A stretch of 64,000 nt of DNA from Actinoplanes solisilvae (GTDB taxonomy: Bacteria > Actinomycetota > Actinomycetes > Mycobacteriales > Micromonosporaceae), in contig NZ_RJAC01000024.1 in assembly GCF_003999975.1 (NCBI RefSeq), positions 46,268 to 110,267 on the forward strand. The letters are read 5' to 3'. The notes under the pieces were generated by a model, which ran no database searches, was not told the origin of the DNA, and worked only from the letters and a program-made list of their open reading frames with translations. Both the position numbers and the translations under genes were made by a program. Within the stretch, counting starts at the first letter, position 1. Each line of letters opens with the position of its first letter. Positions 9,539 through 18,427 of this stretch are shown piece by piece.

Positions 9539-10495
9539 ATGGCGCGACCGACGGCCCAGGTGCTCACGCTGCTCGAACTCCTGCAGTCCGGTGGCACCCG
9601 TACGATGGCCGAGCTCGCCGACCGGCTCGGCGTCGACCCACGCACCGTGCGGCGCTACGTCGATCATCTGATCGACCTCGACGTCCCGGTCGAGTCGGTG
9701 CGCGGCCGCTACGGCGGATACCGGCTGGCCCCCGGCTATCGCCTGCCGCCGCTCATGCTGAGCGACGACGAAGCCCTGGCCGTGCTCCTCGGCCTGGTAG
9801 CCGGCCGGCGCACCGGGCTGGCCACGGCAACGGGCACGGCAAGCGAGACGGCCACCGCGAAGATCCGTCGCGTCCTGCCGTCACGGATCGCGGACCGGCT
9901 GGATTCCGTACTCGAATCCCTGGCCTTCACCGGCGAGCCCGCCGACCTCCCCCCACCGCGCACAGGTGTCCTGCTCACCGTCGCCGACGCGGTTCGCCAC
10001 CACCGGCCGATCTCGATCCACTACACGTCGGGCGATGCCCGCACGCTGCATCCGTACGGGCTGGTCAACCACGCGGGCCGCTGGTACGTCACGGGCACCG
10101 ATCCGGGGGTCGGCGAGGAACGGACCTTCCGGCTCGACCGCATGGCGGACGCGAGGACGCTGCCCGGCTCGTTCGAACCGCCCGCCGATTTCGTGCCGGC
10201 GGAACGCCTGCTCACCGCGATGGCCCGGGCCCCCTACCGGCACGAGGTGACGCTGCGGATCCAGGGGACGCTCGAGCAGATCCGCCGGCGGCTACCGGCC
10301 AGCGTCGCCGAGATGCGACCCGATGCGGACGACGACTGGCAGCGTGTGGACATCCGGGCGGAGAGCCTGGACTGGCTGCCCGCGGTGCTCGCCGCGCTCG
10401 ACCTGCCGTTCGTCGTCGAACGCCCGGACGAGCTGCGCGACCGCGTCATCGCGCTCGCCGACCGGCTCGCGGCCTCGGGCCGACAACTGCCGTAG
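9539..10495 (+). CDS. WYL-domain (YafY/DeoR-like) transcriptional regulator
   Basis: A 318-aa regulator. An N-terminal winged helix (residues 1-60, with AELADRLGVDPRTVRRYVDHL as the recognition region) is followed by a GRYGGYRL wing, a WYL-type ligand-binding domain (GRWYVTG, then RTFRLDRM) and a C-terminal WCX-like extension. Pairs of a YafY-type regulator and a VOC gene are common in actinobacteria, so it probably controls the divergent VOC gene and itself through the palindrome at 9494-9520. The ATG at 9539 is chosen because the HTH starts immediately after; the frame upstream runs into the operator and the VOC leader. Confidence 0.85.
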   Translation: MARPTAQVLTLLELLQSGGTRTMAELADRLGVDPRTVRRYVDHLIDLDVPVESVRGRYGGYRLAPGYRLPPLMLSDDEALAVLLGLVAGRRTGLATATGTASETATAKIRRVLPSRIADRLDSVLESLAFTGEPADLPPPRTGVLLTVADAVRHHRPISIHYTSGDARTLHPYGLVNHAGRWYVTGTDPGVGEERTFRLDRMADARTLPGSFEPPADFVPAERLLTAMARAPYRHEVTLRIQGTLEQIRRRLPASVAEMRPDADDDWQRVDIRAESLDWLPAVLAALDLPFVVERPDELRDRVIALADRLAASGRQLP

Positions 10496-10509
10496 CGGTC
10501 ATCCGGTGA

Positions 10510-10538
10510 GCGGGTCGTGCTCAGCCGAGCAGACCCGC
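10510..10538 (+). terminator. Hairpin terminator after the WYL-regulator gene
   Basis: An outer stem GCGGGTC (10510-10516) / GACCCGC (10532-10538) encloses an inner stem TGCTC (10518-10522) / GAGCA (10527-10531) with a 4-nt AGCC loop and a one-base bulge. It sits 15 bp after the stop, in the convergent gap with the HxlR gene. A second weaker hairpin, ACAGAC/GTCTGT, is at 10567-10582. Confidence 0.7.
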
Positions 10539-10695
10539 GACCGAATCGCTTCCGCCGCCGTCCCCAACAGACTTTGGTCTGTCGGCCGTCGTCTTCAGAC
10601 CAATGCGATCGTGCTCCGCACGGGCCCAGCGTCACCGATATGACCGGCATCCGAGCGCGTGCCCGCCGCCTACTGCTCAGTACCGGCAGGGCGAT

Positions 10696-11022
10696 CTAGG
10701 CGCGGACGTCGTAGGCGGCGCGGGCGGCCTCCACCCGGTCCACGTTCTCGTGCCCCCAGGCGATCATCGGCTGGACCGCGCCGAGCAGGGAGGCGCCCAT
10801 CTCGGTGAGCCGGTATTCGACGTGGGGAGGCATCACCTCGAGCACCGTCCGCACGAGCATGCCGTCCCGCTCGAGATTGCGCAGGGTGACGGTCAGCATT
10901 CGTTGACTCACGCCGTCCAGACCACGTTTGAGCTCGCTGAACCGTCGAGGGCCGGCGCCCAGCATGGAGATCACGAGCAGTGACCACTTGTCCTCGATCA
11001 GCGGGCGACAACCGCTGCGCAT
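10696..11022 (-). CDS. HxlR-family transcriptional regulator
   Basis: A 108-aa winged-helix protein of the HxlR family. Diagnostic segments are DKWSLLVISML, RRFSELKRGLDGVSQRMLTVTLRNLERDGMLVRTV and VEYRLTEMGASLL. A single Cys (C5) lies near the N-terminus, where redox- or aldehyde-sensing HxlR members carry a reactive cysteine. The ATG at 11022 has a GGAGG site 6 bp upstream, which decides the start. It is divergent from the alpha/beta hydrolase gene with 109 bp between, the usual arrangement for HxlR and its target. Confidence 0.85.
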   Translation of the reverse strand: MRSGCRPLIEDKWSLLVISMLGAGPRRFSELKRGLDGVSQRMLTVTLRNLERDGMLVRTVLEVMPPHVEYRLTEMGASLLGAVQPMIAWGHENVDRVEAARAAYDVRA

Positions 11023-11131
11023 GGTTACCTCCAGAGAACCGGGGCACCCGAATGTGCCTTATTGCCCGATACGTGTCGCCGGTCCGATCATGGCAGTCCA
11101 GACAGAGAAACCGTCACCACGAAGGACAGGC

Positions 11132-11794
11132 ATGTCGACCTACGTTCTCGTCCATGGAGCTTGGCACACCGCGGCGGCGTGGGACCGCGTCGCCCCGCTG
11201 CTGACCACGGCCGGCCATCGCGTCCTCGCACCGACCCTGACCGGATACGGTGAGGTGGGCGCCGAGGTCGGGCTCGATACCCACGTCGACGACATCGTCG
11301 GCCTGCTCGGCGACGAGGACGCCGTCGTCCTGGTCGGACACAGCTACGCCGGAATGGTCATCACGGGAGCGGCGAACCGCATGCCGGAGAAGATCTCGCA
11401 CCTCGTCTTCCTCGACGCCATGGTTCCCCGGCAAGGCGAGAGCGCCCTCGACGTCATGCCGGTCACTCAGCACCTGATCGACCAGGCTTCCCGGAGCGAC
11501 GACCCGAGGCGCATCCCGCCGATGTCCCGCTCGTTCGGGGTCACCGATCCGGCCGACCTCGCCTGGCTCGACACGATCCTCCGCGACCACCCGGTTCGCT
11601 GCCTGCAGCAGCCGGTCGCCTTCGACGACCCGGTCGCGCGGGCGATCCCGCGCACCCACATCCACTGCACCGTCGGCGCCCCGCCGCGCCGCCCGGTGCC
11701 GCCTTCAGAACCGGTCTGGGAGCTGCCGACCGGCCACGACTGCATGATCACCATGCCGGTCGAACTCTCCGAGCTGCTCCTCAAGGTGCCGTGA
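11132..11794 (+). CDS. Alpha/beta hydrolase (esterase-like)
   Basis: A 220-aa alpha/beta hydrolase. The oxyanion-hole strand LVHGAWHTAAAW opens the protein, and the nucleophile elbow GHSYAG places Ser71; a C-terminal GHDCMI supplies the likely catalytic His. It resembles the small plant-methylesterase-like or pyrethroid-hydrolase-like group (YVLVHGAWH start). The ATG at 11132 with GAAGGACAGG just upstream is chosen; upstream in-frame sequence is antisense to the HxlR gene. It is divergent from the HxlR regulator and probably induced through it. Confidence 0.85.
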   Translation: MSTYVLVHGAWHTAAAWDRVAPLLTTAGHRVLAPTLTGYGEVGAEVGLDTHVDDIVGLLGDEDAVVLVGHSYAGMVITGAANRMPEKISHLVFLDAMVPRQGESALDVMPVTQHLIDQASRSDDPRRIPPMSRSFGVTDPADLAWLDTILRDHPVRCLQQPVAFDDPVARAIPRTHIHCTVGAPPRRPVPPSEPVWELPTGHDCMITMPVELSELLLKVP

Positions 11795-11882
11795 CAACAC
11801 TCGTCACCGGGACGTGCAGAGTCGCGCCGCCCTTGTGCGGCATCCACCCCGCTCCGGGCCGGGAACCGGCATGACCTCACTC

Positions 11883-12419
11883 TCAGGAGTCACAAGCGAT
11901 GCCGTTGCCGTCGAGGTCGAGGCGGTGGCGGTCGGGGGCGCGGACGGTCAGGCCGGTGAAGCCGTTGGCAAGCAGCCAGGCGCACTTGTCCTTCGCCGAG
12001 GCCGGGAAGGTCGTCGGCACGCACTGGGTGCGGGTGCCGTAGGCGCGGTCGCAACCGTCGACGTTCGGAGGGATCGAGAGTTTCGCGGTCGGTGACGGGC
12101 GTGCCGGCAGGGGTTTGACGCCGGGTTGGGCGGCGAACGGCTGGACGAACGGCGCGGGTGACCCGCCGGCCTCGGCAGTGGCGGCCACCGAGGCCGGCGG
12201 GCGGGCGGTGTCCACCGGCGGCGCGACCGGCGGCGTCGCCGGCGTCGCGGCGGAGGTGCTCGGCGGCGCCGGGGCACCGGAGGTCGCGACCGGTCGCGGT
12301 GGCGCGGAGGCGCCCGAGGTGGCCGCCGGCACGGCCCGGCCGGGGCGCAGCAGCACGGCCGCGACGAGCGCCGCCACCAGCGCCCCGACCACGGCGATGG
12401 ACACACGGCGGGCGGTCAT
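11883..12419 (-). CDS. Excalibur-domain secreted or membrane-anchored protein
   Basis: A 178-aa protein with one N-terminal hydrophobic segment (about residues 5-24, signal anchor or signal peptide), a 100-residue Pro/Ala/Thr-rich linker and a C-terminal Excalibur domain whose calcium-loop-like end reads LDLDGNGIACDS. Excalibur domains are extracellular Cys-containing modules related to nuclease calcium loops; function is otherwise unclear. Its ATG overlaps the stop of the copper oxidase gene by 4 bp, making it the last of five translationally coupled genes. The linker looks like a cell-wall spacer, which fits an extracellular glycan role for the operon. Confidence 0.8.
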   Translation of the reverse strand: MTARRVSIAVVGALVAALVAAVLLRPGRAVPAATSGASAPPRPVATSGAPAPPSTSAATPATPPVAPPVDTARPPASVAATAEAGGSPAPFVQPFAAQPGVKPLPARPSPTAKLSIPPNVDGCDRAYGTRTQCVPTTFPASAKDKCAWLLANGFTGLTVRAPDRHRLDLDGNGIACDS

Positions 12420-14503
12420 CCGACCTTCACCCACTTCGCCACCGACGGGACGCCGTTGGCGCCGACCACGAACAGCATGTACCAGCCGGGCGGGGCCAGG
12501 TTGGGGTTGCTGGTCAGGTTGAGGCTGATCGTGGTGCCGGTGACGGTCATCGGCAGGTCGACGAAGCGCTGGTTCGGGTCGCTGGAGTGGGTCACCGCGG
12601 CCGGCCGGATCAGTTCGGCCTTGAGGATCGGGCCGTCGACCGTGATGGTGTTCGCGGTGCCGTAGTCCCAGGTGTTGTCGGGCAGTGTCAGGATCTGCGG
12701 GCGGCCGCCCTTGAACAGGTAGGGCGGCGAATACACCGACACCCGCATGTCGAAACTGCCGTCGCCGGGGTTGTTGCCGACCGCCATCACCCGGCCGTCG
12801 GGCAGCAGGAAGGCCGACGAGTGGTAGCCGCGCGGCACCGGGTCGGTGGCCAGCCCGGCCGTGAAGGTGTTGGTCGCCGGGTCGAACATCGACGCCTCGT
12901 AGACCGGGTCGGCGCGGTTGTGCAGGCCGCCGCCGGTCTCGAATACTTTGCCGTCGGGCAGCAGCACCGCCGACACGTACATCTTGCCCTGGGCCGCCGT
13001 CTGGGGAACGCCGCCGGTGAGGGTGCCCGTGGGCAGCAGCGGCCCGGCCGTGTAGGTGGGGTTGGCCTGTTTGAGGTCGATGAGGTCGGTCAGCCGGTTG
13101 GCGTCGGGGTTGCTGTCGATGTTGCCGCCGCCGAGGGTCAGCACCCGCTGGTCCTGGGCCGGTGGCAGGAGCACGCTCATCGACTGGTCGCGCTGGTCCT
13201 TGTTCTGCAGGCCGCTGACCGGGGTGATGGTGTTCGCGCCGTAGTTGTAGATGGAGGCGCCGGTGCCGGGCAGCCCGTTGCCGAAGACGTGGCTGCCGGT
13301 GTAGAAGAGCCGCCCGTCCTGCATAAGGATCATCGACGGGTAGAGGCCCCAGAAGCTCCACGTCTGGTTGGCCTCGCCGAGTCCCAGCCACCGCTGCTGG
13401 GCGGCCGAGAAGTATTGCGTGGCCACCATGCCCGACGAGTCCTCGTTGAGCCCGCCCAGCGAGATCACGTCGCCGTTGCCCAGGACGGTCGCCGAGGGAT
13501 ACCACGATCCGGCGCTCATGTCGTTGACGCGGGTGTAGCTGTTGGTGGCCGGGTCGAAGATGAAGGAATCGCGCAGCCCCTTGTAGCCGTGCGAGCCGTC
13601 GGCGGCCGGGTAGTCCTTGTTGCCGCCCATCACCAGCACCCGTCCGTCGGCCAGTTGCACGTGCCCGGCGCAGAACAGGTCGGCCGGCGTCGGCACATTC
13701 GTGAAGGTGCCGGTGGAGGGCCGGTAGACGGCGGTCTTGAAGGTGCCGGCGGCGAAGTCGTCCAGGTTGTTGCCCGAGCCGGCCACGAGCAGCACGTCGC
13801 CGTTGTGCAGCACGACCGCGTGGATGGCCCGGACCGGCGTGTTGAACGGCATGACCTGCCAGGCGCCCTCGGTGCAGGCCGGTCCCGCGCTGCACGACGT
13901 GCCGGGCGCGGGCTGGGTGACGTCCTCCATCGTGTAGTCGTCGGTGCGCAGCGTGCCGGCGCCGTAGATCGTGATGCCCCAGACGATCTGGTCGGTGCCC
14001 GGCGGCACAGGCGGGGTGCGTACGGTCCGCTGTTGATAGGTCGTCGTGACCGGGAGCGTGGCCAGGTCGGTCCAGTAGACCCAGCCCTGGGCGACGTCGC
14101 GCCGGAACACGGTCAGCACCGTGTTGGGTGTGGTCGTGGTGTACCAGGCGCCGAGGTCGTACTGGTGGCCGGGTGTGACATTCGGGGCGCAGGACGGGTT
14201 CTCGAGCATCATCGCCTTGCGGTCGCCGGGGCCGGTCGCGCTCAGCGTGATCTGCATGGCCTTGGTGCCGGTGTGCGCCTGGGTGGTGACCCCGAAGGTG
14301 TACGGGGTGTCGCCCCACCCGGATTTCTCCCAGCAGACCGGGAAACCGTCCGCGCCGACGGCTTCAAGACCACCGTTGACGATCAGGTTGGCGCCCGCGG
14401 CGGCCGGGGGTGAGGGCAACGCCAGCACGATCAGCAGCGCCAGGACCAGCGAGAGGCCGAGGTCGCGGCGGTTGCGGCGGGACAGCCAGGGCCGGGGCGT
14501 CAC
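12416..14503 (-). CDS. Secreted copper radical oxidase (galactose/glyoxal oxidase family, GlxA-like)
   Basis: A 695-aa secreted protein with a twin-Arg-like signal (RRNRRDLGLSLVL), an N-terminal carbohydrate-binding-like domain (about 38-195), a seven-bladed Kelch propeller and a C-terminal early-set domain (DUF1929). All residues expected for a copper radical site are present: Cys278 (LFCAG) and Tyr335 (GSWYPS) for the thioether cofactor, Tyr560-His561 (GYHSS) and His639 (THSSDPNQR) as copper ligands. It should therefore oxidise a primary alcohol or aldehyde to release H2O2. Streptomyces GlxA acts with the synthase CslA on a surface glycan; here too glycosyltransferases precede it. GTG at 14503 overlaps the previous stop by 4 bp. 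Confidence 0.9.
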   Translation of the reverse strand: MTPRPWLSRRNRRDLGLSLVLALLIVLALPSPPAAAGANLIVNGGLEAVGADGFPVCWEKSGWGDTPYTFGVTTQAHTGTKAMQITLSATGPGDRKAMMLENPSCAPNVTPGHQYDLGAWYTTTTPNTVLTVFRRDVAQGWVYWTDLATLPVTTTYQQRTVRTPPVPPGTDQIVWGITIYGAGTLRTDDYTMEDVTQPAPGTSCSAGPACTEGAWQVMPFNTPVRAIHAVVLHNGDVLLVAGSGNNLDDFAAGTFKTAVYRPSTGTFTNVPTPADLFCAGHVQLADGRVLVMGGNKDYPAADGSHGYKGLRDSFIFDPATNSYTRVNDMSAGSWYPSATVLGNGDVISLGGLNEDSSGMVATQYFSAAQQRWLGLGEANQTWSFWGLYPSMILMQDGRLFYTGSHVFGNGLPGTGASIYNYGANTITPVSGLQNKDQRDQSMSVLLPPAQDQRVLTLGGGNIDSNPDANRLTDLIDLKQANPTYTAGPLLPTGTLTGGVPQTAAQGKMYVSAVLLPDGKVFETGGGLHNRADPVYEASMFDPATNTFTAGLATDPVPRGYHSSAFLLPDGRVMAVGNNPGDGSFDMRVSVYSPPYLFKGGRPQILTLPDNTWDYGTANTITVDGPILKAELIRPAAVTHSSDPNQRFVDLPMTVTGTTISLNLTSNPNLAPPGWYMLFVVGANGVPSVAKWVKVG

Positions 14504-15663
14504 GAGCGCCGTGCCCGATAGATGATCCCGTCCAGGACCAGGAAGCGGACCACGAACGAGATCAGCAGGGTGGCCAGGTTGGCGATCAGCACCCCGACGT
14601 GCAGGCCGGAGACGAGCAGCGCGAGCAGTGGCACCCGCAGCAGCAGGTCGGCGTTGCCGAGCAGGAAGAACCGGCTGATCCGCGAGGCGAAGCGGCGATG
14701 CTGGCGGCGGTTGCGATAGAGCAGGGCGTCGGTCAGCGCGAAGTTCCAGCCGACTGCCACCAGGTTGGCCAGCACTGCCGCCGGCAGGTAGTGCACGCCG
14801 ATTCCGTCGTGCAGGAACCACAGCACGGCTTGGTTGGGCAGCAGGCCGGAGACGCCGATGAGGGCGAAGACCAGCATCCGCGCGCGCTTGGCGCCGAACC
14901 GCAGGATTCCGAGGTGCTTGAGGAAACGTACGCCCTCGGTCAGGCTCGATTTGGACTCGCCGGCATGCCGGGGCTGGAACGCGTACGGCACCTCGACGAT
15001 CCGGCCGGGCCGGTTGCGGACGACGAGCTCGAGCAGGATCTTGTAGCCGAGCGGCTGCAGTTCCTCGGTCTCCAGCGAACTCGTACGGATCGCGAAGAGC
15101 CCGCTCATCGGGTCGCTGACCTGAAACAGCGCGTTCCGGAAGAGCACCTTCGTGACCACCGTCGAGCCGCCCGAGATCAGCCGACGGTAGCCGCCGTCCA
15201 GCCCGTCCCGGCTGCTGCCGCCGCCCGAGTAGCGGCTGCCGACGACCAGGTCCGCCCCGTCGCGCCGCCCCGTCGCGATCAGCGAGGGCACCACCTCGGG
15301 CGGGTGTTGCAGGTCGGCGTCCATCACGACGATCCATTCGCCGCGGGCGGCCCGCAGCCCTTCGACGACCGCACCGCCGAGCCCACCGACCGCCTGCTCG
15401 CGGTGGATCACCCGTACCGGGAGGGGGCAGGGGGTCGCCCGGATCACCGCCGGAGTGTCGTCAGTGCTGTCGTCGACGAAGACGATCTCGGTGTCGCCGG
15501 CCGGGAACGCGGCGGCGAGCCGGTCGAGCAGGGTGACGACGTTGTCGCGTTCGTTGTAGGTGGGCACCACAATGGTCTGCTGAACGGCGAGGCCGACCCG
15601 CAGCTCACCCAGCGTGCCTCGCAGCGTGGCCCGGACCGGGCCGGGACCAGCGGTGATGGTCAT
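14500..15663 (-). CDS. DPM1-like GT2 glycosyltransferase fused to a GtrA membrane domain
   Basis: A 387-aa protein. The N-terminal GT-A domain (residues 28-255) is polyprenyl-phosphate-sugar-synthase-like: VVPTYNERDNV, FVDDSTDDT, the metal-binding D115-A-D117 (VMDADLQHPPEV) and a conserved GSRYSGGG. The C-terminal part (about 262-387) has four predicted membrane helices of the GtrA family. DPM1-GtrA fusions make polyprenyl-phosphate sugars and may flip them across the membrane, providing donors to GT-C enzymes such as the one encoded just upstream. Start ATG overlaps the upstream stop by 4 bp, and the downstream oxidase GTG overlaps this gene's stop by 4 bp. Confidence 0.88.
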   Translation of the reverse strand: MTITAGPGPVRATLRGTLGELRVGLAVQQTIVVPTYNERDNVVTLLDRLAAAFPAGDTEIVFVDDSTDDTPAVIRATPCPLPVRVIHREQAVGGLGGAVVEGLRAARGEWIVVMDADLQHPPEVVPSLIATGRRDGADLVVGSRYSGGGSSRDGLDGGYRRLISGGSTVVTKVLFRNALFQVSDPMSGLFAIRTSSLETEELQPLGYKILLELVVRNRPGRIVEVPYAFQPRHAGESKSSLTEGVRFLKHLGILRFGAKRARMLVFALIGVSGLLPNQAVLWFLHDGIGVHYLPAAVLANLVAVGWNFALTDALLYRNRRQHRRFASRISRFFLLGNADLLLRVPLLALLVSGLHVGVLIANLATLLISFVVRFLVLDGIIYRARRS

Positions 15664-17174
15664 GATGGCTCCTTGTCGACCTGGCGGATCTCGATGACGC
15701 CGTCGGCCGGGCCGAACGACGCGATCACGGTGGAGTTGCGCAGCAGGGCGGTCACGGTCGGGAGGGTGCCCGGGTCCTGGCGTACGGCCGGGCTGGAGAC
15801 GATGTAATCGACGTCGCGCCAGCCGCCGCGGAGCCGGGCCGCGACCTCGGTGTCGAGGTCGAGCTTGTAGAACCAGAGGACGCGGTCCTCGGGGTAGCCG
15901 GCGTTGACGCAGTCGAGCCAGAGGACGTCGTCGACGACGATCGTGGACGGCGGTTGGGCCCGCAGGTACTGGGCGGCTTGGACGTACGCGGCGTTGTCGT
16001 TGGCGGTGAGGGCGCGCCGGTCGCCGACGTACCAGCGCGGGGCGACGACGGTGGCGGCGAGGATGACGGCCAAGACGACGGCGGCCGTACGGCAATGGCC
16101 CCGCAGGTTCGTGACCGTCCAGGCGATCACGCCGGCGATGGACAGCGCGAAGAACGGCAGGACCTGCACGACGTACATGGCCGGCAGGTAGCCGCCTGGG
16201 CGCAGTGCCACCACGATGAGGATCGCGCCGGCCACGGCGACCGGCCTGAGCCGTCGCGAGGTCAGGCCGGCGACCGTGGCGGCCGCGCCCGCGACGAGCA
16301 GGACGCTGTCGTAGTAGAGCCACGACTGCAGCAGCTCGTGCGCGCCGGAGCCGTCGGTGAAGATGCTGCCGGAGCCCGAACGCGAACCGAGCTGGAACTG
16401 GATGGCGCCGATCAGCGACACGTGCCCAGCGCCGGGGAAGAGTTCGCCGCGCAGCAGCGCGTACAGCGGATAGAAACCACCGACCAGCACCAGACCGCTG
16501 GCGAAGGCGCCGATCGCCCACGGGCGGGTACTGCTGCGAGCCGTGTTCTGCCAGAGCGCGACCAGCACGGCGGGCAGGATGACCAGGATCGTTTCCTTGG
16601 ACAGCACGGCGGCCGCGGCGGCCGCCCCCGCGGCGGCGAAGTGCCACAGGTGTTTACGCGGGGTGAGCGCGAGGGCCAGGGCGGCGAGGGTCCAGACGAC
16701 GGCGAAGCTGTCCAGGTAGATCTGCCGGCCCATCGTGAGGAACAGCGGCGACAGACCGTACGTGAGCAGGCCCAGCCCGGCCGCCCAGCGCGGCAGGCCG
16801 ATCCGGCGGCCGACGACGTAGACCAGCAGCAGCCCGGCCGCCTGCAACGGCAGCATGGCGATGCGGCCGGCGGCCACCGCGAGCAGGCTGGGCGCGATCA
16901 GGCCGGGCAGCCAGGAACCGGCGGCGAGCTGGATCCAGGCCAGCGGCGGATGGTCGTACCAGTAGGTGTAGTGGGCCAGGCCCTTGCCGTGCTGCACCGC
17001 CCAGGCCTGGGCGAGGTAGGTGCCCTCGTCGTCGCTGGCCGTCGGGAAGCCGGTGATGTTCCAGGCCAGCAGAGCGAGAACGACGGTCGTGAGGCCGACG
17101 GAGACGTACAGATCGGTGTGGCTCCGGGTTTTGACCTCGGCCGGCGCGGTTCGTTCGAGCTCCAACACCGTCAT
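15660..17174 (-). CDS. GT39/ArnT-like polyprenyl-phosphate-dependent glycosyltransferase (GT-C)
   Basis: A 504-aa polytopic membrane protein with about ten to twelve helices. The first extracytoplasmic loop carries the acidic triad D48-D49-E50 (SDDEGTYLAQAW), the hallmark of the PMT/ArnT superfamily that uses a polyprenyl-phosphate sugar donor on the outer face. A YDHPPL motif follows in the same loop. The adjacent DPM1-GtrA gene would make its donor. It overlaps its neighbours by 4 bp at both ends. The acceptor may be a surface glycan, lipid or protein. Confidence 0.87.
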   Translation of the reverse strand: MTVLELERTAPAEVKTRSHTDLYVSVGLTTVVLALLAWNITGFPTASDDEGTYLAQAWAVQHGKGLAHYTYWYDHPPLAWIQLAAGSWLPGLIAPSLLAVAAGRIAMLPLQAAGLLLVYVVGRRIGLPRWAAGLGLLTYGLSPLFLTMGRQIYLDSFAVVWTLAALALALTPRKHLWHFAAAGAAAAAAVLSKETILVILPAVLVALWQNTARSSTRPWAIGAFASGLVLVGGFYPLYALLRGELFPGAGHVSLIGAIQFQLGSRSGSGSIFTDGSGAHELLQSWLYYDSVLLVAGAAATVAGLTSRRLRPVAVAGAILIVVALRPGGYLPAMYVVQVLPFFALSIAGVIAWTVTNLRGHCRTAAVVLAVILAATVVAPRWYVGDRRALTANDNAAYVQAAQYLRAQPPSTIVVDDVLWLDCVNAGYPEDRVLWFYKLDLDTEVAARLRGGWRDVDYIVSSPAVRQDPGTLPTVTALLRNSTVIASFGPADGVIEIRQVDKEPS

Positions 17175-18427
17175 GCCGCCGCCTCCGCGGGCAGGTGCGC
17201 TCCGACGTGGGCGGTGAGCTCCCAGTTGCGCCGGCCGGTGTGTTCGCGCCACACCGCGCGCAGCGCCGCCGTGGACAGGACCAGGGCGTACGGGAAGGTT
17301 CCGAGCACCAGCTTGGCGTAATGGTGCCACCGGACGCGCAGGTCGTACTGACGGCCGAAGTCGTGCAGGCCGACGATCTGGAACATCAGCGTGGCGGCCA
17401 TCGGCAGCACCGGCAGGAAGGTGATCAGCGCGACGAAGACCGGGAGCTGCGCCCAGATCGCGACCGCCACCCCGACCGGGATGACGACGCCGGAGAACGC
17501 CTGCAGGAACGGGCTGGTGAGCGTGTAACGGGCGAGCATCCGCGACCGCCACGTCGGCAGCCGCCGCCACTCCCCCTTGCGCAACACCTGCAAAAAGCCC
17601 TGATGCCACCGCGTACGCTGCCTGATCAGGGCGGCCACCGAATGCGGCGTCTCCTCACGGGTGACGATCGTCGCGTCGTAGGCCACGACGACCTTCGCGC
17701 CCCGGCTGGACAGTCGCACGCCCAGGTCGCAGTCCTCGGCCAGGCAGGTGCCGTCCCAGCCGTTCGCCCGGCGCAGCACGTCGGAGCGCACGAAGACGGT
17801 GTTACCGCCGAGCGGGATGAAGCCCTTCTTGGCGTGCAGGTGCAGCCGGCTGCGGAACCAGAAAAAGTACTCCAGGCAGTTCTGCAGGCTGTACCAGCTG
17901 GAATGGAAGTTGATCAGCTGCACGCCGCCCTGCACGACGTCGGCGCCGGTGGCCCGGAAGGCGTGGTCGACGTGCTCCAGCAGCAGCGGATGCACCTGAT
18001 CCTCGGCGTCGAAAACCCCGACCACATCACCGCGTACGTAAGGGAGCGCGGTATTGAGGGCCCGGGGCTTGTTCTTGTGCTCGTTGTGATCGGTGACGAC
18101 CAGGATGCGTCCGGGCGCGGTGGCCGCTGTTTTATGTGCGACCGCAGCGGTGTCCGGGTCGTCGTGCCCGACGATGATGATGATCTCGAAGCCCTCGTGG
18201 GTCGACCGCAACAGCCGCTCGACGGTGTGCTCGAGGACAGCTTTCTCGTGCCGGGCGGGCAGGAGAAGGGAAAAGGTCAGGTGCTGCTCCCCGTCGGGCG
18301 GAGCGAAACGGGTGCCGGCCAGGGTCTCCGGCGTCCGCCAGGCGTGCATGGTCCACCACAGCGTCACCGCGGCGAAGGCCGCGAGCACCAGGGAAACGAA
18401 AATCATGATGACGGCAGCCAATGTCAT
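17171..18427 (-). CDS. Membrane GT2 glycosyltransferase, processive type
   Basis: A 418-aa membrane glycosyltransferase, the first gene of the five-gene operon. One N-terminal helix (residues 5-27) leads to a cytosolic GT-A domain with FDAED (140-143), the catalytic-base motif AED (230-232) and QRTRW (270-274), the QxxRW-type motif of processive synthases such as cellulose, chitin and hyaluronan synthases. Three or four helices close the protein. This suggests polymerisation and export of a beta-linked glycan. In Streptomyces a CslA synthase is partnered with GlxA; this enzyme is shorter than CslA and lacks the extended C-terminal region, so equivalence is uncertain. Start ATG at 18427 follows a GGGGAAG. 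Confidence 0.87.
   Translation of the reverse strand: MTLAAVIMIFVSLVLAAFAAVTLWWTMHAWRTPETLAGTRFAPPDGEQHLTFSLLLPARHEKAVLEHTVERLLRSTHEGFEIIIIVGHDDPDTAAVAHKTAATAPGRILVVTDHNEHKNKPRALNTALPYVRGDVVGVFDAEDQVHPLLLEHVDHAFRATGADVVQGGVQLINFHSSWYSLQNCLEYFFWFRSRLHLHAKKGFIPLGGNTVFVRSDVLRRANGWDGTCLAEDCDLGVRLSSRGAKVVVAYDATIVTREETPHSVAALIRQRTRWHQGFLQVLRKGEWRRLPTWRSRMLARYTLTSPFLQAFSGVVIPVGVAVAIWAQLPVFVALITFLPVLPMAATLMFQIVGLHDFGRQYDLRVRWHHYAKLVLGTFPYALVLSTAALRAVWREHTGRRNWELTAHVGAHLPAEAAA

Noticed and set aside
12158..14413. A 751-codon plus-strand frame over the copper oxidase gene
   Set aside because: Antisense shadow: low-complexity Val/Gly/Arg translation with no motif, opposite a gene with complete catalytic residues.
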